From Planctomycetota bacterium (lineage in GTDB: Bacteria > Planctomycetota > Planctomycetia > Pirellulales > Lacipirellulaceae): 64,000 nt of DNA. The stretch spans positions 186,001-250,000 of the forward strand of contig JAJDEF010000022.1 of NCBI GenBank assembly GCA_029259945.1, written 5' to 3'. Below are positions 27,074 to 36,915 of the stretch, one piece after another. Positions within the stretch are counted from its first letter, which is position 1, and each line of letters starts with the position of its first letter. The notes under the pieces are model-generated. The model ran no database searches. It was not told where the DNA came from and saw only the letters and a program-made list of their open reading frames with translations. A program made the translations under genes and the position numbers.

Positions 27074-29050
27074 TTAGTGAGACGTTCGGGATCTATCGGC
27101 ACGAGTAGTGGCGGCTTCGACGGCTGAGCTGCCTGTGGATTTTTCTGCCGGATGTATCGAAGGCCCAATAAGTTCTTCAATTTCGTCGTAGTCGAGCACT
27201 TCACGATCGAGAAGTGCCCGCGACAAGGTCTCCATTTTATCGCGATGCTCAGTAAGAATTTGCTCAGCCTGATCGGCGGCTGATCGCAACATTCGCGAGA
27301 TCTCTTCGTCGATGACCTGCGCCGTATGTTCGCTAAAAGTACGGTGTTCGTGAGCCAATTCGCGGCCTAGGAAGGGTTGCTCATCGCCATTCACAAAGGC
27401 TACCGGCCCTAGCCGTTCGCTCATGCCCCAACGTGTGACCATGCGACGGGCCAGCGAGGTCGCCTGCTTGAGATCGTTTTCTGCTCCTGCGCTGTATTCG
27501 TCGAACTGCATTTTCTCAGCCGTCCGCCCACCGAACATCATTGCTAGGCGGGCGAGCATTTCACCCTCACCCATGTTGTGACGATCTTCATCGGGAACCA
27601 ACTGAGTGACGCCCAGCGCCCGGCCGCGTGGAATGATGGTGACCTTGTGAACCCGATCGCTCAGAGGAATAAGCCAAGCAAGAACAGCATGTCCAGCTTC
27701 GTGGTAAGCGGTAATTTCCTTCTCTTTCTCCGTGAGCACTTCCTCGCGTTTCGCACCCATCAAAACTCGATCACGAGCATGCTCAAAGTCGTCCATGTCG
27801 ACTTTGTCTTTGTCTTGCCGTGTTGCCCACAGAGCTGCCTCGTTCACTAGATTGCGAATATCGGCTCCCGTAAGCCCAACCGTCCCCCGGGCAAGTTTTT
27901 CAAAATCAACATTCTCGGTGATCGGTACCTCGCGGCTGTGTAATTCGAGCAGTTCGCGGCGAGCTTTTATCGAAGGAAGATCGACGGTAATATGTCGGTC
28001 AAAGCGTCCCGGTCGAAGCAAGGCCGGATCGAGAACATCTGGACGATTGGTTGCCGCGAGAACGATCACCGTCGACCCTGGGCTGAACCCATCCATTTCG
28101 CTCAGGATCTGATTAAGTGTCTGTTCGCGCTCGTCATGCCCGCCGCCTAATCCAGCACCTCGTTGGCGCCCCACAGCGTCAATCTCGTCGATAAACAGGA
28201 TGGACGGCGAGTTTTCTTGTGCCGTTTTGAACATATCGCGAACACGCCCCGCACCAACGCCGACAAAGAGTTGAATAAACTCCGAACCGTTAATCGCGAA
28301 GAAAGGCACCTCCGCCTCACCAGCAATCGCCCTGGCGAGCAAAGTCTTGCCCGTCCCAGGCGGACCCATTAGCAGAACACCCTTGGGTACCTGGGCACCA
28401 AGGCGGTGGAATTTTTCTGCGTCTTTGAGAAAGTGGACTATCTCTTGCAGGTCTTTTTTCACGCCGTCCAGCCCAGCGACATCGTCGAATACCACACGTT
28501 TGTCGTCCGCCTCATAGCGTCGAGCAGGGCTCTTTGTGACTCCGCCGAGCATACCACCGCCCATCATCTGGTCGCGTGTTCGGCGAACCATTGTCCAGCC
28601 GAAAAAGATCAGTAGCACCAAGCCGGCCAGCAAAATGAACATAAACAAGTCTTCGCTTCCCGCCGGCTCTTCCGCTTTTATTTCAACCTTTTTTGCTTCG
28701 AGCTCCGCCAGCCAATTTTCTCCAACCTGCGGGGGGAGAGTGCAAACAAATCGCTTGATGGGCTCCTGTTTACTCTTGAAAGTTTCGTCGTCTGATTCGA
28801 CTTCTAGAGAAATTTCTTTTCTAAATTCACCCATGACTTGTTGGCCAAGGATGGTTACCGACTCGACGTTTCCTGAATCGACCTCCGTCAAAAGCCGACT
28901 GTACGAGACCTGTGGCTGAGTATAGAAGGCAGAGGTAATAAACATCACCGTCGCAAAACCGAGCATCAGCAAAATGAGCCAATTCATCGGACTCCGCCCA
29001 GAGGGCTGGCGTTGGGGTGGAGATTCAGATTGTTTTTTCTTATCGGTCAT
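27074..29050 (-). CDS. ftsH: ATP-dependent zinc metalloprotease FtsH
   Basis: A membrane-anchored AAA+ protease that degrades damaged and regulatory proteins. Two membrane segments flank a periplasmic part: about residues 22-43 ([22 protein letters not shown]) and 133-154. The AAA module has Walker A GPPGTGKT (about 229), Walker [12 protein letters not shown] and the second region of homology with [20 protein letters not shown]. The zinc site is HEAGH (about 450) with a downstream Asp in the [10 protein letters not shown] region. At 658 aa it is full length. Confidence 0.95.
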   Translation of the reverse strand: MTDKKKQSESPPQRQPSGRSPMNWLILLMLGFATVMFITSAFYTQPQVSYSRLLTEVDSGNVESVTILGQQVMGEFRKEISLEVESDDETFKSKQEPIKRFVCTLPPQVGENWLAELEAKKVEIKAEEPAGSEDLFMFILLAGLVLLIFFGWTMVRRTRDQMMGGGMLGGVTKSPARRYEADDKRVVFDDVAGLDGVKKDLQEIVHFLKDAEKFHRLGAQVPKGVLLMGPPGTGKTLLARAIAGEAEVPFFAINGSEFIQLFVGVGAGRVRDMFKTAQENSPSILFIDEIDAVGRQRGAGLGGGHDEREQTLNQILSEMDGFSPGSTVIVLAATNRPDVLDPALLRPGRFDRHITVDLPSIKARRELLELHSREVPITENVDFEKLARGTVGLTGADIRNLVNEAALWATRQDKDKVDMDDFEHARDRVLMGAKREEVLTEKEKEITAYHEAGHAVLAWLIPLSDRVHKVTIIPRGRALGVTQLVPDEDRHNMGEGEMLARLAMMFGGRTAEKMQFDEYSAGAENDLKQATSLARRMVTRWGMSERLGPVAFVNGDEQPFLGRELAHEHRTFSEHTAQVIDEEISRMLRSAADQAEQILTEHRDKMETLSRALLDREVLDYDEIEELIGPSIHPAEKSTGSSAVEAATTRADRSRTSH

Positions 29051-29158
29051 TAGAAAGTACCAAAGTAGTACGAGATGAACCGTCCGAATGCAAGGAAAGA
29101 AAGTTCGGCCTTTGTGAAGCGGAATAAGACACGTGTATCAACGGGGTATTTCAAAACC

Positions 29159-29854
29159 TTAGGGCCCGTTAAACCGAGCCACTTCGCCAGAGAGCTTCCC
29201 TTCCTCGAAAGTTGCTTCCGAAATTTTTTCTCCCGATTCGCGCCAATTGGTCACCTTGCCATGCATAAGGCCGCTCTTAAATGTGATCGTTTGACGTATT
29301 TGACCATCGCTATAATAGGCAACACGCTCGCCTTCCATCTTTCCATTTTCGTAGTTTACAATCTCTCTAGGCTGTTTGCCGTCAGCAAAGTAACGAGTCC
29401 ACTCGCCATGTCGCAATCCGTTTTGATATTGTTTGACCGATTCGAGAGTGCCATCGGCGTGAAACACCTCCCACTGTCCGTGTGGCCGTCCTGCTTTGAA
29501 AGTGGTTTTTTTGCATAGTTGCCCATTGCGGTGCCAATAACTCCACTCGCCAACATAGACACCTCGCTGAAACGTGCCTTCGGCATGTTTTTGACCATCA
29601 GGGTAATATTCGATGTATTTGCCGTGACTCAAGACCTCTTCATTGGATAAGAGTGCAATCCCCTGTTCTATTCGAACCGTACCCTCTTCGTATTGTTGCC
29701 GAGAGGTGTCTTGCTTCACGATTTTTGCTTCTGGCTCCTCGATCGGTTCGTCGAGGTAAATGTGCTGTTCGTCAGCGGCCTGTGCACAGGTGCAATAGGC
29801 TGAAAAGATGAACAGCAGAGCAAGGCAAAGGACACTTGAGTTTGCAAGTCGCAT
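29159..29854 (-). CDS. exported MORN/YwqK-type repeat protein
   Basis: A signal peptide (SSVLCLALLFIFSAYCTCAQA) is followed by about 45 unremarkable residues and then six tandem repeats of about 23-25 residues of the YwqK/MORN-variant type. Examples are HGKYIEYYPDGQKHAEGTFQ, HGQWEVFHADGTLESVKQY and HGKVTNWRESGEKISEATF. These beta-hairpin repeats are common in secreted and lipid-facing proteins, and in YwqK of toxin-immunity loci. No toxin gene lies nearby, so an immunity role is not supported. Function unknown. Confidence 0.78.
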   Translation of the reverse strand: MRLANSSVLCLALLFIFSAYCTCAQAADEQHIYLDEPIEEPEAKIVKQDTSRQQYEEGTVRIEQGIALLSNEEVLSHGKYIEYYPDGQKHAEGTFQRGVYVGEWSYWHRNGQLCKKTTFKAGRPHGQWEVFHADGTLESVKQYQNGLRHGEWTRYFADGKQPREIVNYENGKMEGERVAYYSDGQIRQTITFKSGLMHGKVTNWRESGEKISEATFEEGKLSGEVARFNGP

Positions 29855-30035
29855 CGGTTTTTATCTCAATCTTTCTAATTTACTATGAAACCGCTTGGCG
29901 GGGCATCATAAAACATCTACAGCTACCATCCAGTATGCCATAGCCGAGCCGAGCCACCAACCGCCTTGAGCAATTAATAGACGGTAGGTAGGTATTTCCT
30001 GGAGTGCTTTTCCTATATTTCACGAGCTAGAACTG

Positions 30036-31313
30036 CTAGACGTGCCAGCCGGGCGGAAGCTGGGCGTCTTTCTCGACGACAAGAATCCCATCTTGAATCG
30101 AACAATATTTGTCGACGACTTTTTCTTTGATGCGATCCGAATTAATTATTTGTGAGCCTGGTCCGACTCGGCAATTTTTGTCCACAATGGCCCCGTCGAT
30201 CACGGTCCCATCGCCGATTCCCGTGGGGATAGCATTTTTCTCTTGGCCGTTGGGCGATTCATAGTAATCGGCACCCATGATAATCGAGTTGCGAATGACC
30301 ACATCGCGGCCAATATGGCAGCGAAGCCCAATCACACTGTTCTCGATTTTTGCACCGGGTTCAATCACACAACCGTCCGCTATCAAGCTGCCTTTGATCG
30401 AAGCGCCATCGACCCGAGTAGGCGGCAAATAGCGAGGTCTCGAGTAGATGGGAGATCTCGAGGTTGCCAGTTGAAACGGTGCGTCTGGGCTCGCCAATTG
30501 TAAGTTGGCATCGTAGAACGAGTGAATCGTACCGATGTCTTCCCAATAGCCATCAAACAAATGAACTTGCACCTTGCGCTTATTGATCGACGCGGGGAAC
30601 ACTTCTTTGCCGAAGTCCTGGTGGTCGGTTTCTTCTAGTGCTTGGGCAAGTACCTCGCGGTTAAAAACGTAAATGCCCATGCTCGCTAGGTAATCACGGC
30701 CCCCACTTTCAACTCCACGTTTATCGATCCAAGCAGGATCCATTCTTACAGATTTCAGTTGTTCCTCAGTTTGCGGCTTTTCGACAAACCCGGTGACCTG
30801 CCCTGCATCGTCCACCTGCATGATCCCTAAGCCTTCGGCCTCGTGGCCATGGACAGGTTTTGCCGCAATGGTGATGTCGGCGTTCGAGTTGCGGTGGGTC
30901 TCTAGCATCTGGGCAAAATCCATCCGATAAAGTTGGTCGCCAGAGAGAATGACAATTTGCTCGACGTAAGATTGTGTCAGGTAGCGGAGATTCTTGCGCA
31001 CGGCATCTGCCGTCCCCTGGTACCAATCGGTCCCTTCGGCCATCGTTTGCTGTGCAGCCAGAATTTCGACGAACCCACCACTAAAGTTATCGAATCGATA
31101 GGTTCCACGAATATGCCGATGAAGGCTTACCGACAAAAACTGGGTTAGCACAAAAATACGTTTCAAACCGCTGTTAATACAGTTCGACAGAGGAATGTCG
31201 ATGAGGCGATATTTGCTAGCTAGCGGAACCGCCGGCTTCGATCGATATTTAGTAAGGGGCATCAACCGCGCACCCTGTCCACCCCCAAGAACTACCGCAA
31301 TAACATTATGCAC
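30036..31313 (-). CDS. glgC: glucose-1-phosphate adenylyltransferase
   Basis: Makes ADP-glucose for glycogen synthesis. The nucleotide-binding start is VIAVVLGGGQGARLMPLTKYRSKPAVPLA in two parts. YQGTADAVRKNL and SGDQLYRMDF are typical of the catalytic domain. The C-terminal third is a left-handed beta-helix (hexapeptide-like IKGSLIADGCVIEPGAKIENS). I take GTG 31313, with AAAGGA upstream, rather than TTG 31331. The product is 425 aa, normal length. It is co-oriented with leuS, whose stop lies 62 bases upstream. Confidence 0.93.
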   Translation of the reverse strand: MHNVIAVVLGGGQGARLMPLTKYRSKPAVPLASKYRLIDIPLSNCINSGLKRIFVLTQFLSVSLHRHIRGTYRFDNFSGGFVEILAAQQTMAEGTDWYQGTADAVRKNLRYLTQSYVEQIVILSGDQLYRMDFAQMLETHRNSNADITIAAKPVHGHEAEGLGIMQVDDAGQVTGFVEKPQTEEQLKSVRMDPAWIDKRGVESGGRDYLASMGIYVFNREVLAQALEETDHQDFGKEVFPASINKRKVQVHLFDGYWEDIGTIHSFYDANLQLASPDAPFQLATSRSPIYSRPRYLPPTRVDGASIKGSLIADGCVIEPGAKIENSVIGLRCHIGRDVVIRNSIIMGADYYESPNGQEKNAIPTGIGDGTVIDGAIVDKNCRVGPGSQIINSDRIKEKVVDKYCSIQDGILVVEKDAQLPPGWHV

Positions 31314-31375
31314 TGTCTCTCTTCCTTTCAAATCTTGGGGGGTGGTTGCCGTAGGGCAGCGCTTGAGCCTGGATA

Positions 31376-34027
31376 TTAGCCTTTGGTGACGAAATTGACC
31401 ATGCGACCTGGAACTACGATGGTTTTGACAATCTCCTTGCCCTCGATCAACTCCGCAATACGAGAACTGGCACGGGCAATTTCTTCGATGGTCGCTTGGT
31501 CGGCATCTGCAGGGATGGTGATCTTTGCACGGACCTTACCTCGAATTTGTACCGGAATCTCAACCTCAGTTTCTACAATCAGCGATTCATCATAGGTGGG
31601 CCACGCTTCGTAGGCCAATGTTTTCGGATGTCCTAGCTCTTGCCAGAGTTCCTCAGCAATGTGTGGTGCAAATGGCGAGAGGAGCAGGACGAACGGTTCC
31701 ATGACCGAGCGCGGTCGGCGGTCTTGCTTGGTGAAAAAGTTGGTGAACTCCATCATGCGGGCAATCGCCGTGTTGAACGACAGCTTTGCAATGTCTTCGC
31801 TCACCGCCTTAATTGTCTTGTGCAAGATGCGATTTTGCTCGTCGGTGGGAGCCTCGTCGCAGACTGCAGGGTTTAAGCAAATTTGCTCGGCACTGTCATC
31901 AAGTAGCATTCGCCAGACGCGGTTTAAAAAACCAAAAACGCCATTCACGCCCTCCATATTCCAAGGCTTCGTCTGCTCCAGCGGCCCCATGAACATTTCA
32001 TAGAGCCGAAGCGAATCGGCACCATATTCTTTGACCACATCGTCAGGGTTCACCACATTGCCACGGCTTTTAGACATCTTCTCGTTATTTCCACCGAGAA
32101 TCATGCCCTGGTTGACTAACTTTTGAAATGGCTCAGGGGTGCTAATCACGCCACGATCAAACAGCACCTTGTGCCAGAAACGTGCGTAGAGCAAGTGCAA
32201 CACAGCATGCTCCGCGCCACCCACATAAAGGTCGATCGGCATCCAGGCTTTTTCGAGTTCTGGGTTGATCAACGCGTCATTATTCTTAGGATCAAGAAAA
32301 CGCAAGTAATACCAGCACGAACCAGCCCATTGCGGCATCGTGTTGGTCTCGCGTTTGTAACGCACCCCATCGACAACCGGGTACAGCCACTCCTCCGGTG
32401 CTTTATCAAGCGGCGGCTCGGGGCGACCATGTGGTTTGAAATCGTCTAAGTGCGGCAAATTGACGGGCAAGTCTTTTGCGTCGACCGCCCGCACGCGGCC
32501 AGTCTTTTCTCCGGCGGCGTCCAGCTCATGCAAAATCGGAAACGGCTCGCCCCAAAATCTCTGTCGAGAAAACAACCAGTCTCGCAACTTGTAGTTGACG
32601 GCTTGTTTGGCTAAGCCGCTAGCGGCTAGGGACGTGGTGATTTTTTCTTTGAATTCGGCGGTGACGAGGCCGTTAAAATCTTCCGAATTCACGGCGGTGC
32701 CTACCGCAGAAAAAACCTGCTTGCCAGCAAGGACTTCCTCGCGATCGGCAGCCGACACCGCTTCGCCGGGATCGACAACCGCTTTGATCGGGATATTAAA
32801 CTGGTTGGCAAACTCAAAATCGCGATCATCGTGTGCTGGCACCGCCATGATGGCCCCGGTTCCATAGCTAATCAGCACATAGTCAGCAATCCAAATTGGC
32901 ACCTGCTCACCGTTGACCGGATTGGTCGCATACGAACCGGTAAAAACACCGGTCTTTTCTTTGGCCAGCTCTGTTCGATCCAAATCGCTCTTTGCAGCGG
33001 CCTGATCGCAATAGGCTCTAACAGCCTCAAAGTTATCAGACGTGGTCAGCCGCTCGACAAACGGATGCTCCGGCGCTATCACCATATAAGTGGCACCATA
33101 GAGCGTGTCGGGCCGTGTGGTGTAAACGCGAAGGACATCGTCACCCGGTTTACGCGGGAAACCCGTTTTTGCACGGGTGGACTGCCAATCGGGTGCTGAC
33201 GATTCTTTCGACGCCAGGCAAAAATCAACTTCGGCTCCTGTGCTGCGCCCAATCCAGTTGCGCTGCAGCGATTTCACACCCTCTGGCCAATCGAGCGAAT
33301 CAAGGTCGTCTTCGAGCCGGCTTGCATAGGCCGTAATTCGCAACATCCATTGAAGCAAGGGTCGACGCTCAACAGGATGCCCACCCCGTTCGCTTTTGCC
33401 GTCGATCACTTCTTCGTTCGCCAAAACCGTGCCAAGAGCCGGGCACCAGTTCACGGGAGCTTTGCTTTGATAAGCCAGACGGTGATCGTCTTGAAAGTCT
33501 CGCACGGCGTCGTCACCTGCGGCAGCGACATCTGCGGGAATCGGCAATTCACTAATTGGCCGTCCCTTTTGCTGTTTGTCGTCGAACCACGTATCGAAAA
33601 GTTGCAGAAAAATCCACTGGGTCCAGCGGAAGTACTCCACATCGGTGGTAGCCAGCTCCCGCGACCAATCGTAGCTAAACCCCAACATCTTCAACTGTCG
33701 ACGGAACGTGTCGATATTCTGTTCGGTTTGGATGCGAGGATGCTCACCCGTTTTGATCGCATGTTCCTCTGCGGGCAATCCAAACGAGTCAAAGCCCATC
33801 GGATGGATCACCGATTTGCCCTGCATGCGTGCAGCGCGGCTGACGATATCGGTGGCGGTGTAACCCTCGGGATGCCCCACATGCAGCCCATCGCCGCTGG
33901 GGTAAGGGAACATGTCGAGGGCGTACATCTTTTCGCCACTCGGCAAACGAGGTGATTCAAAGGTGCGATGCTCGTCCCAGTAGGCTTGCCATTTGGGTTC
34001 GACAGTGGCGGGATTGTATCGGGGCAT
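31376..34027 (-). CDS. leuS: leucine--tRNA ligase
   Basis: Class I aminoacyl-tRNA synthetase of 883 aa, the usual bacterial length. The HIGH-type motif is in [14 protein letters not shown] (about residue 38-51), the KMSKS loop is in [17 protein letters not shown] (about 652), and the editing domain carries [21 protein letters not shown] sequence (here [18 protein letters not shown]). The C-terminal anticodon-binding domain ends [17 protein letters not shown]. No ribosome-binding site is obvious before the ATG. It lies divergent from hom. Confidence 0.96.
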   Translation of the reverse strand: MPRYNPATVEPKWQAYWDEHRTFESPRLPSGEKMYALDMFPYPSGDGLHVGHPEGYTATDIVSRAARMQGKSVIHPMGFDSFGLPAEEHAIKTGEHPRIQTEQNIDTFRRQLKMLGFSYDWSRELATTDVEYFRWTQWIFLQLFDTWFDDKQQKGRPISELPIPADVAAAGDDAVRDFQDDHRLAYQSKAPVNWCPALGTVLANEEVIDGKSERGGHPVERRPLLQWMLRITAYASRLEDDLDSLDWPEGVKSLQRNWIGRSTGAEVDFCLASKESSAPDWQSTRAKTGFPRKPGDDVLRVYTTRPDTLYGATYMVIAPEHPFVERLTTSDNFEAVRAYCDQAAAKSDLDRTELAKEKTGVFTGSYATNPVNGEQVPIWIADYVLISYGTGAIMAVPAHDDRDFEFANQFNIPIKAVVDPGEAVSAADREEVLAGKQVFSAVGTAVNSEDFNGLVTAEFKEKITTSLAASGLAKQAVNYKLRDWLFSRQRFWGEPFPILHELDAAGEKTGRVRAVDAKDLPVNLPHLDDFKPHGRPEPPLDKAPEEWLYPVVDGVRYKRETNTMPQWAGSCWYYLRFLDPKNNDALINPELEKAWMPIDLYVGGAEHAVLHLLYARFWHKVLFDRGVISTPEPFQKLVNQGMILGGNNEKMSKSRGNVVNPDDVVKEYGADSLRLYEMFMGPLEQTKPWNMEGVNGVFGFLNRVWRMLLDDSAEQICLNPAVCDEAPTDEQNRILHKTIKAVSEDIAKLSFNTAIARMMEFTNFFTKQDRRPRSVMEPFVLLLSPFAPHIAEELWQELGHPKTLAYEAWPTYDESLIVETEVEIPVQIRGKVRAKITIPADADQATIEEIARASSRIAELIEGKEIVKTIVVPGRMVNFVTKG

Positions 34028-34151
34028 AGGGAAATTTCGGAATTCAGATGGTGGGATGCAGAGGTTTCGTCAGCAGCGTTTCAACGCACAGTTGCACGGC
34101 CAATCGGTCAATTCTAATGCCCCAGGGCCGCGGCGCAAACCGCTCTGCCCG

Positions 34152-34181
34152 TTGACTTTGCTGCATCGGGGCAAGTAAAGT
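34152..34181 (+). promoter_or_regulatory. candidate sigma-70 promoter for hom
   Basis: TTGACT at 34152-34157 and TAAAGT at 34176-34181, spaced by 18 bases, in the divergent region between leuS and hom and about 75 bases before the hom ATG. The -35 is one base off the consensus. Assignment by eye only. Confidence 0.4.
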
Positions 34182-34258
34182 AGCAAGTTCGCCAACTAAC
34201 AAACAGCGGCATAAGGTAGGGCAGATTGGTGCAGGCCAAGCCGCTCGCGAGTGTTTCT

Positions 34259-35554
34259 ATGGAAAAAACCAAAGTTGCTATTATCGGACTGGGGACCGTC
34301 GGTTCAGGCGTCGCACGCCTGTTGCTCGATTTTGGCGATCGCACTGCCCGACACGCGGGGCGTACGCTCTGGCTCGAAAAGGCGGTTGTCCGCGATCTCG
34401 CGAAGGCTCGTGACTGCGATCTGCCCAAAGGAGTGCTCACCGACCAGCTTTCTGAGGTGATCGATAACCCTGAGATCGAAGTCGTTGCTCAGCTGATTGG
34501 CGGCCTGGAACCAGCTCGCACCATCATGCTGCAACTGCTGGAAAGTGGCAAAGACGTGGTCACCGCAAACAAAGCTTTGGTGGCCGAACATGGCCCCGAG
34601 ATTTTCGACCGTGCCCGCGAGCTTGGGCGAAGTGTTGCTTTCGAAGCCTCGGTGGCGGGCGGGATTCCGATCATCGCCAATATCGGCCAATGTTTGTCGG
34701 CCAATCAGATTCAGTCGTTGCATGGCATTCTCAACGGGACAAGTAATTTTATCCTCAGCAAAATGCACGAGGACGGTTCGGCTTACGACGAGGTGGTGGC
34801 CGAGGCTCAACGGCTTGGCTATGCCGAGGCCGATCCGGCCATGGACGTCGATGGCACCGACGCTGCCCAGAAGCTAGCGATCCTCGCCCATCTCGGGTTT
34901 GGTGCGCGAGTTGATTGGGACGACATCCCTCGCACGGGAATCGACACCCTACAAACCGCCGACGTTCGCTATGCCGAAGAGATGGGTTACAAAATCAAAT
35001 TGCTCGCGGTTGCCCAGCTGGTGGACGAAGGACTCGAGCTCCACGTCTCGCCGACGCTGGTGAAATCGGGCCGCCCACTGGCCGAAGTGGGTGGACCCTA
35101 CAATGCGATTCGCGTCGATGCCGACGCAGTGGGCCAGTTGTTATTCTACGGCCCTGGAGCCGGGCAAATGCCAACCGCCTCGGCGGTGGTAGCCGACATT
35201 ATCGACACCGCCGTAGGACGCACCGGCATTACTTTTCGCACACTCGAACTATGGTCGAACCGTCAAGCACGCGTTGCCCCAGCCGACTATGCCAATGCTC
35301 GGGGCAGATTCTATTTACGAGTCACGGTCGACGACAGCCCTGGAGTGCTCGCCCAAATCACCAAGGCCCTGGGCGAACAAGACATTTCCATTGCTTCGGT
35401 TCTACAGCACGAGCCAGCAGGCGACGGCCAACCAGTAGCGCTGGTCATCATGACTCACGAAACAACTGCGGGGGCGGTAGGCAAAGCCTGTGAGAACATG
35501 GAACAGCTCGCCTGTGTCAAAGCAAACCCCGTCTGTATGTGGGTGCGAGACTAG
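34259..35554 (+). CDS. hom: homoserine dehydrogenase
   Basis: Reduces aspartate semialdehyde to homoserine, the branch to threonine and methionine. The NAD(P)-binding start is KVAIIGLGTVGSGVA. The catalytic region has NKALVAEHGPE, SVAGGIPII and LHGILNGTSNFIL, followed by YAEADPAMDVDGTDAAQKLAIL. The last 80 residues are an ACT domain (YLRVTVDDSPGVLAQITKALG), which suggests feedback control by an amino acid. I use ATG 34259 (431 aa); TTG 34226 and GTG 34229 have a weak AAGG-type site upstream and remain possible. First gene of a three-gene aspartate-family cluster. Confidence 0.95.
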   Translation: MEKTKVAIIGLGTVGSGVARLLLDFGDRTARHAGRTLWLEKAVVRDLAKARDCDLPKGVLTDQLSEVIDNPEIEVVAQLIGGLEPARTIMLQLLESGKDVVTANKALVAEHGPEIFDRARELGRSVAFEASVAGGIPIIANIGQCLSANQIQSLHGILNGTSNFILSKMHEDGSAYDEVVAEAQRLGYAEADPAMDVDGTDAAQKLAILAHLGFGARVDWDDIPRTGIDTLQTADVRYAEEMGYKIKLLAVAQLVDEGLELHVSPTLVKSGRPLAEVGGPYNAIRVDADAVGQLLFYGPGAGQMPTASAVVADIIDTAVGRTGITFRTLELWSNRQARVAPADYANARGRFYLRVTVDDSPGVLAQITKALGEQDISIASVLQHEPAGDGQPVALVIMTHETTAGAVGKACENMEQLACVKANPVCMWVRD

Positions 35555-35612
35555 GGATTTCTAAATAACACTAGAGGCGCCTGTTGTGCGCAGCATAACG
35601 GCTATTAAAAAC

Positions 35613-36818
35613 ATGAAATACGCGATCGTTATACCCGATGGTGCCGCCGACGAGCCGCAAGCAGAGCTCGATGGCCTAACGCCAATCGAAGCAGCCCAAA
35701 CCCCGGCGATGGATGCTTTAGCATCTGGGGGCGTAGTCGCAAGCGCATGCCACACCCCCCAGCAACTCCCCGCCGGTTCCGAAGTCGGCAACATGAGCCT
35801 ATTAGGCTACGACCCGATAGAAAACTTTACAGGCCGAGCACCGATCGAAGCAGCGGCCCAGGGAATTCAACTTGCCGACGAAGATTGGGCCATACGTTGC
35901 AATCTAGTGACGGTCGAAGACCAAACGATGCGAGATTTCACCGCCGATCATATTTCGACCGAAGAAGCAACCGAACTTTTGACTGCGGCCCAAGAGGAGC
36001 TTGGTGGCCATGGGTTAGAGTTTGTGCCCGGCGTCAGCTATCGCAATTTATTGCTCTGGCGAGGCGGCCAGCGAGCAGCCCCGTTCACCATGGACATGCG
36101 CGCCACACCGCCGCACGATCTTACCGATCAATCGATACTCGATGATTTTCCTCGCGGGCCAGGCAGCGATGTACTCAACGAGTTGATGGCAGCCTCGGTC
36201 GAAATTTTCAAAGATCATCCCGTCAACAAAAAACGCATTGCCGCTGGCAAACTTCCAGCCACCAACGTCTGGCTCTGGGGAATCGGTCGAGCCCCCAAAT
36301 TGCAGCCGTTTGCCGAGGCCTATGGCCCCCAAGGGGCCATGATTACGGCCGTCGACCTGCTACGTGGCCTAGCCTCGCTAATTGGTTGGCAAAGAATCGA
36401 AGTCCCCGGTGCCACAGGCTACACCGACACCGACTACGCCGCCAAAGGTCGCTATGCAATCGAAGCTCTGAACAAGGTTGACATGATTTGTGTCCATGTG
36501 GAGGCTCCTGACGAAGCCTCGCACGAAGGAGACTGCGCCGCCAAGGTGAAGGCAATCGAAGAGATCGACCGCCAGGTAGTCGCCCCACTTGTTGAAGCAC
36601 TACAGAATTCGGGCGAATATCGCATCATGATCTCGCCCGACCACCCCACGTTTCTCAGCACCAAGACACACACCCATGGCAATGTACCCATCATCATAGC
36701 CGGCACCGGCATCGAAGCCGACGAATTCACTTCCTACGGAGATTCCAACGCAGCGAAATCGAAACTGGCATTTGACGCAGGTTGGCAAGCTATGCAGTGG
36801 TTTATTTCACAAGAGTGA
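35613..36818 (+). CDS. ApgM-type phosphoglycerate mutase homologue; possible homoserine kinase
   Basis: A 401-aa protein of the alkaline-phosphatase superfamily, archaeal-type cofactor-independent phosphoglycerate mutase group. Start MKYAIVIPDGAADEP gives the first metal ligand. The nucleophile Ser is in GSEVGNMSLLGYDP (about residue 65). Other metal ligands are in HVEAPDEASHEGD, SPDHPTFLSTKTHTHG. It lies between hom and lysC, and no thrB is in the window. Members of this group have been reported as homoserine kinases in some bacteria; here that is an inference from context. It could instead be a glycolytic mutase. ATG 35613 is preferred to GTG 35586 by family alignment. Confidence 0.85.
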   Translation: MKYAIVIPDGAADEPQAELDGLTPIEAAQTPAMDALASGGVVASACHTPQQLPAGSEVGNMSLLGYDPIENFTGRAPIEAAAQGIQLADEDWAIRCNLVTVEDQTMRDFTADHISTEEATELLTAAQEELGGHGLEFVPGVSYRNLLLWRGGQRAAPFTMDMRATPPHDLTDQSILDDFPRGPGSDVLNELMAASVEIFKDHPVNKKRIAAGKLPATNVWLWGIGRAPKLQPFAEAYGPQGAMITAVDLLRGLASLIGWQRIEVPGATGYTDTDYAAKGRYAIEALNKVDMICVHVEAPDEASHEGDCAAKVKAIEEIDRQVVAPLVEALQNSGEYRIMISPDHPTFLSTKTHTHGNVPIIIAGTGIEADEFTSYGDSNAAKSKLAFDAGWQAMQWFISQE

Positions 36819-36836
36819 ACCACAACGACACAACGA

Positions 36837-36869
36837 ACACAACGTAGTAGCAGTCTTCTTACGTTGTGT
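36837..36869. terminator. hairpin between the mutase and aspartokinase genes
   Basis: ACACAACGTA at 36837-36846 pairs exactly with TACGTTGTGT at 36860-36869 around a 13-base loop. Imperfect pairing extends outward (AACGACAC... with ...GTCGTGTTT). It may attenuate read-through to lysC. The flanking words resemble those of the terminator at 47150. Confidence 0.5.
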
Positions 36870-36915
36870 CCGTCGTGTTTAGCTTACTTTCCTTTCCTTT
36901 ATCTAAAAGTCAAAA

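Noticed and set aside
33350..33955. 201-codon plus-strand frame antisense to leuS
   Set aside because: Antisense shadow of an intact synthetase gene, with no recognisable sequence.
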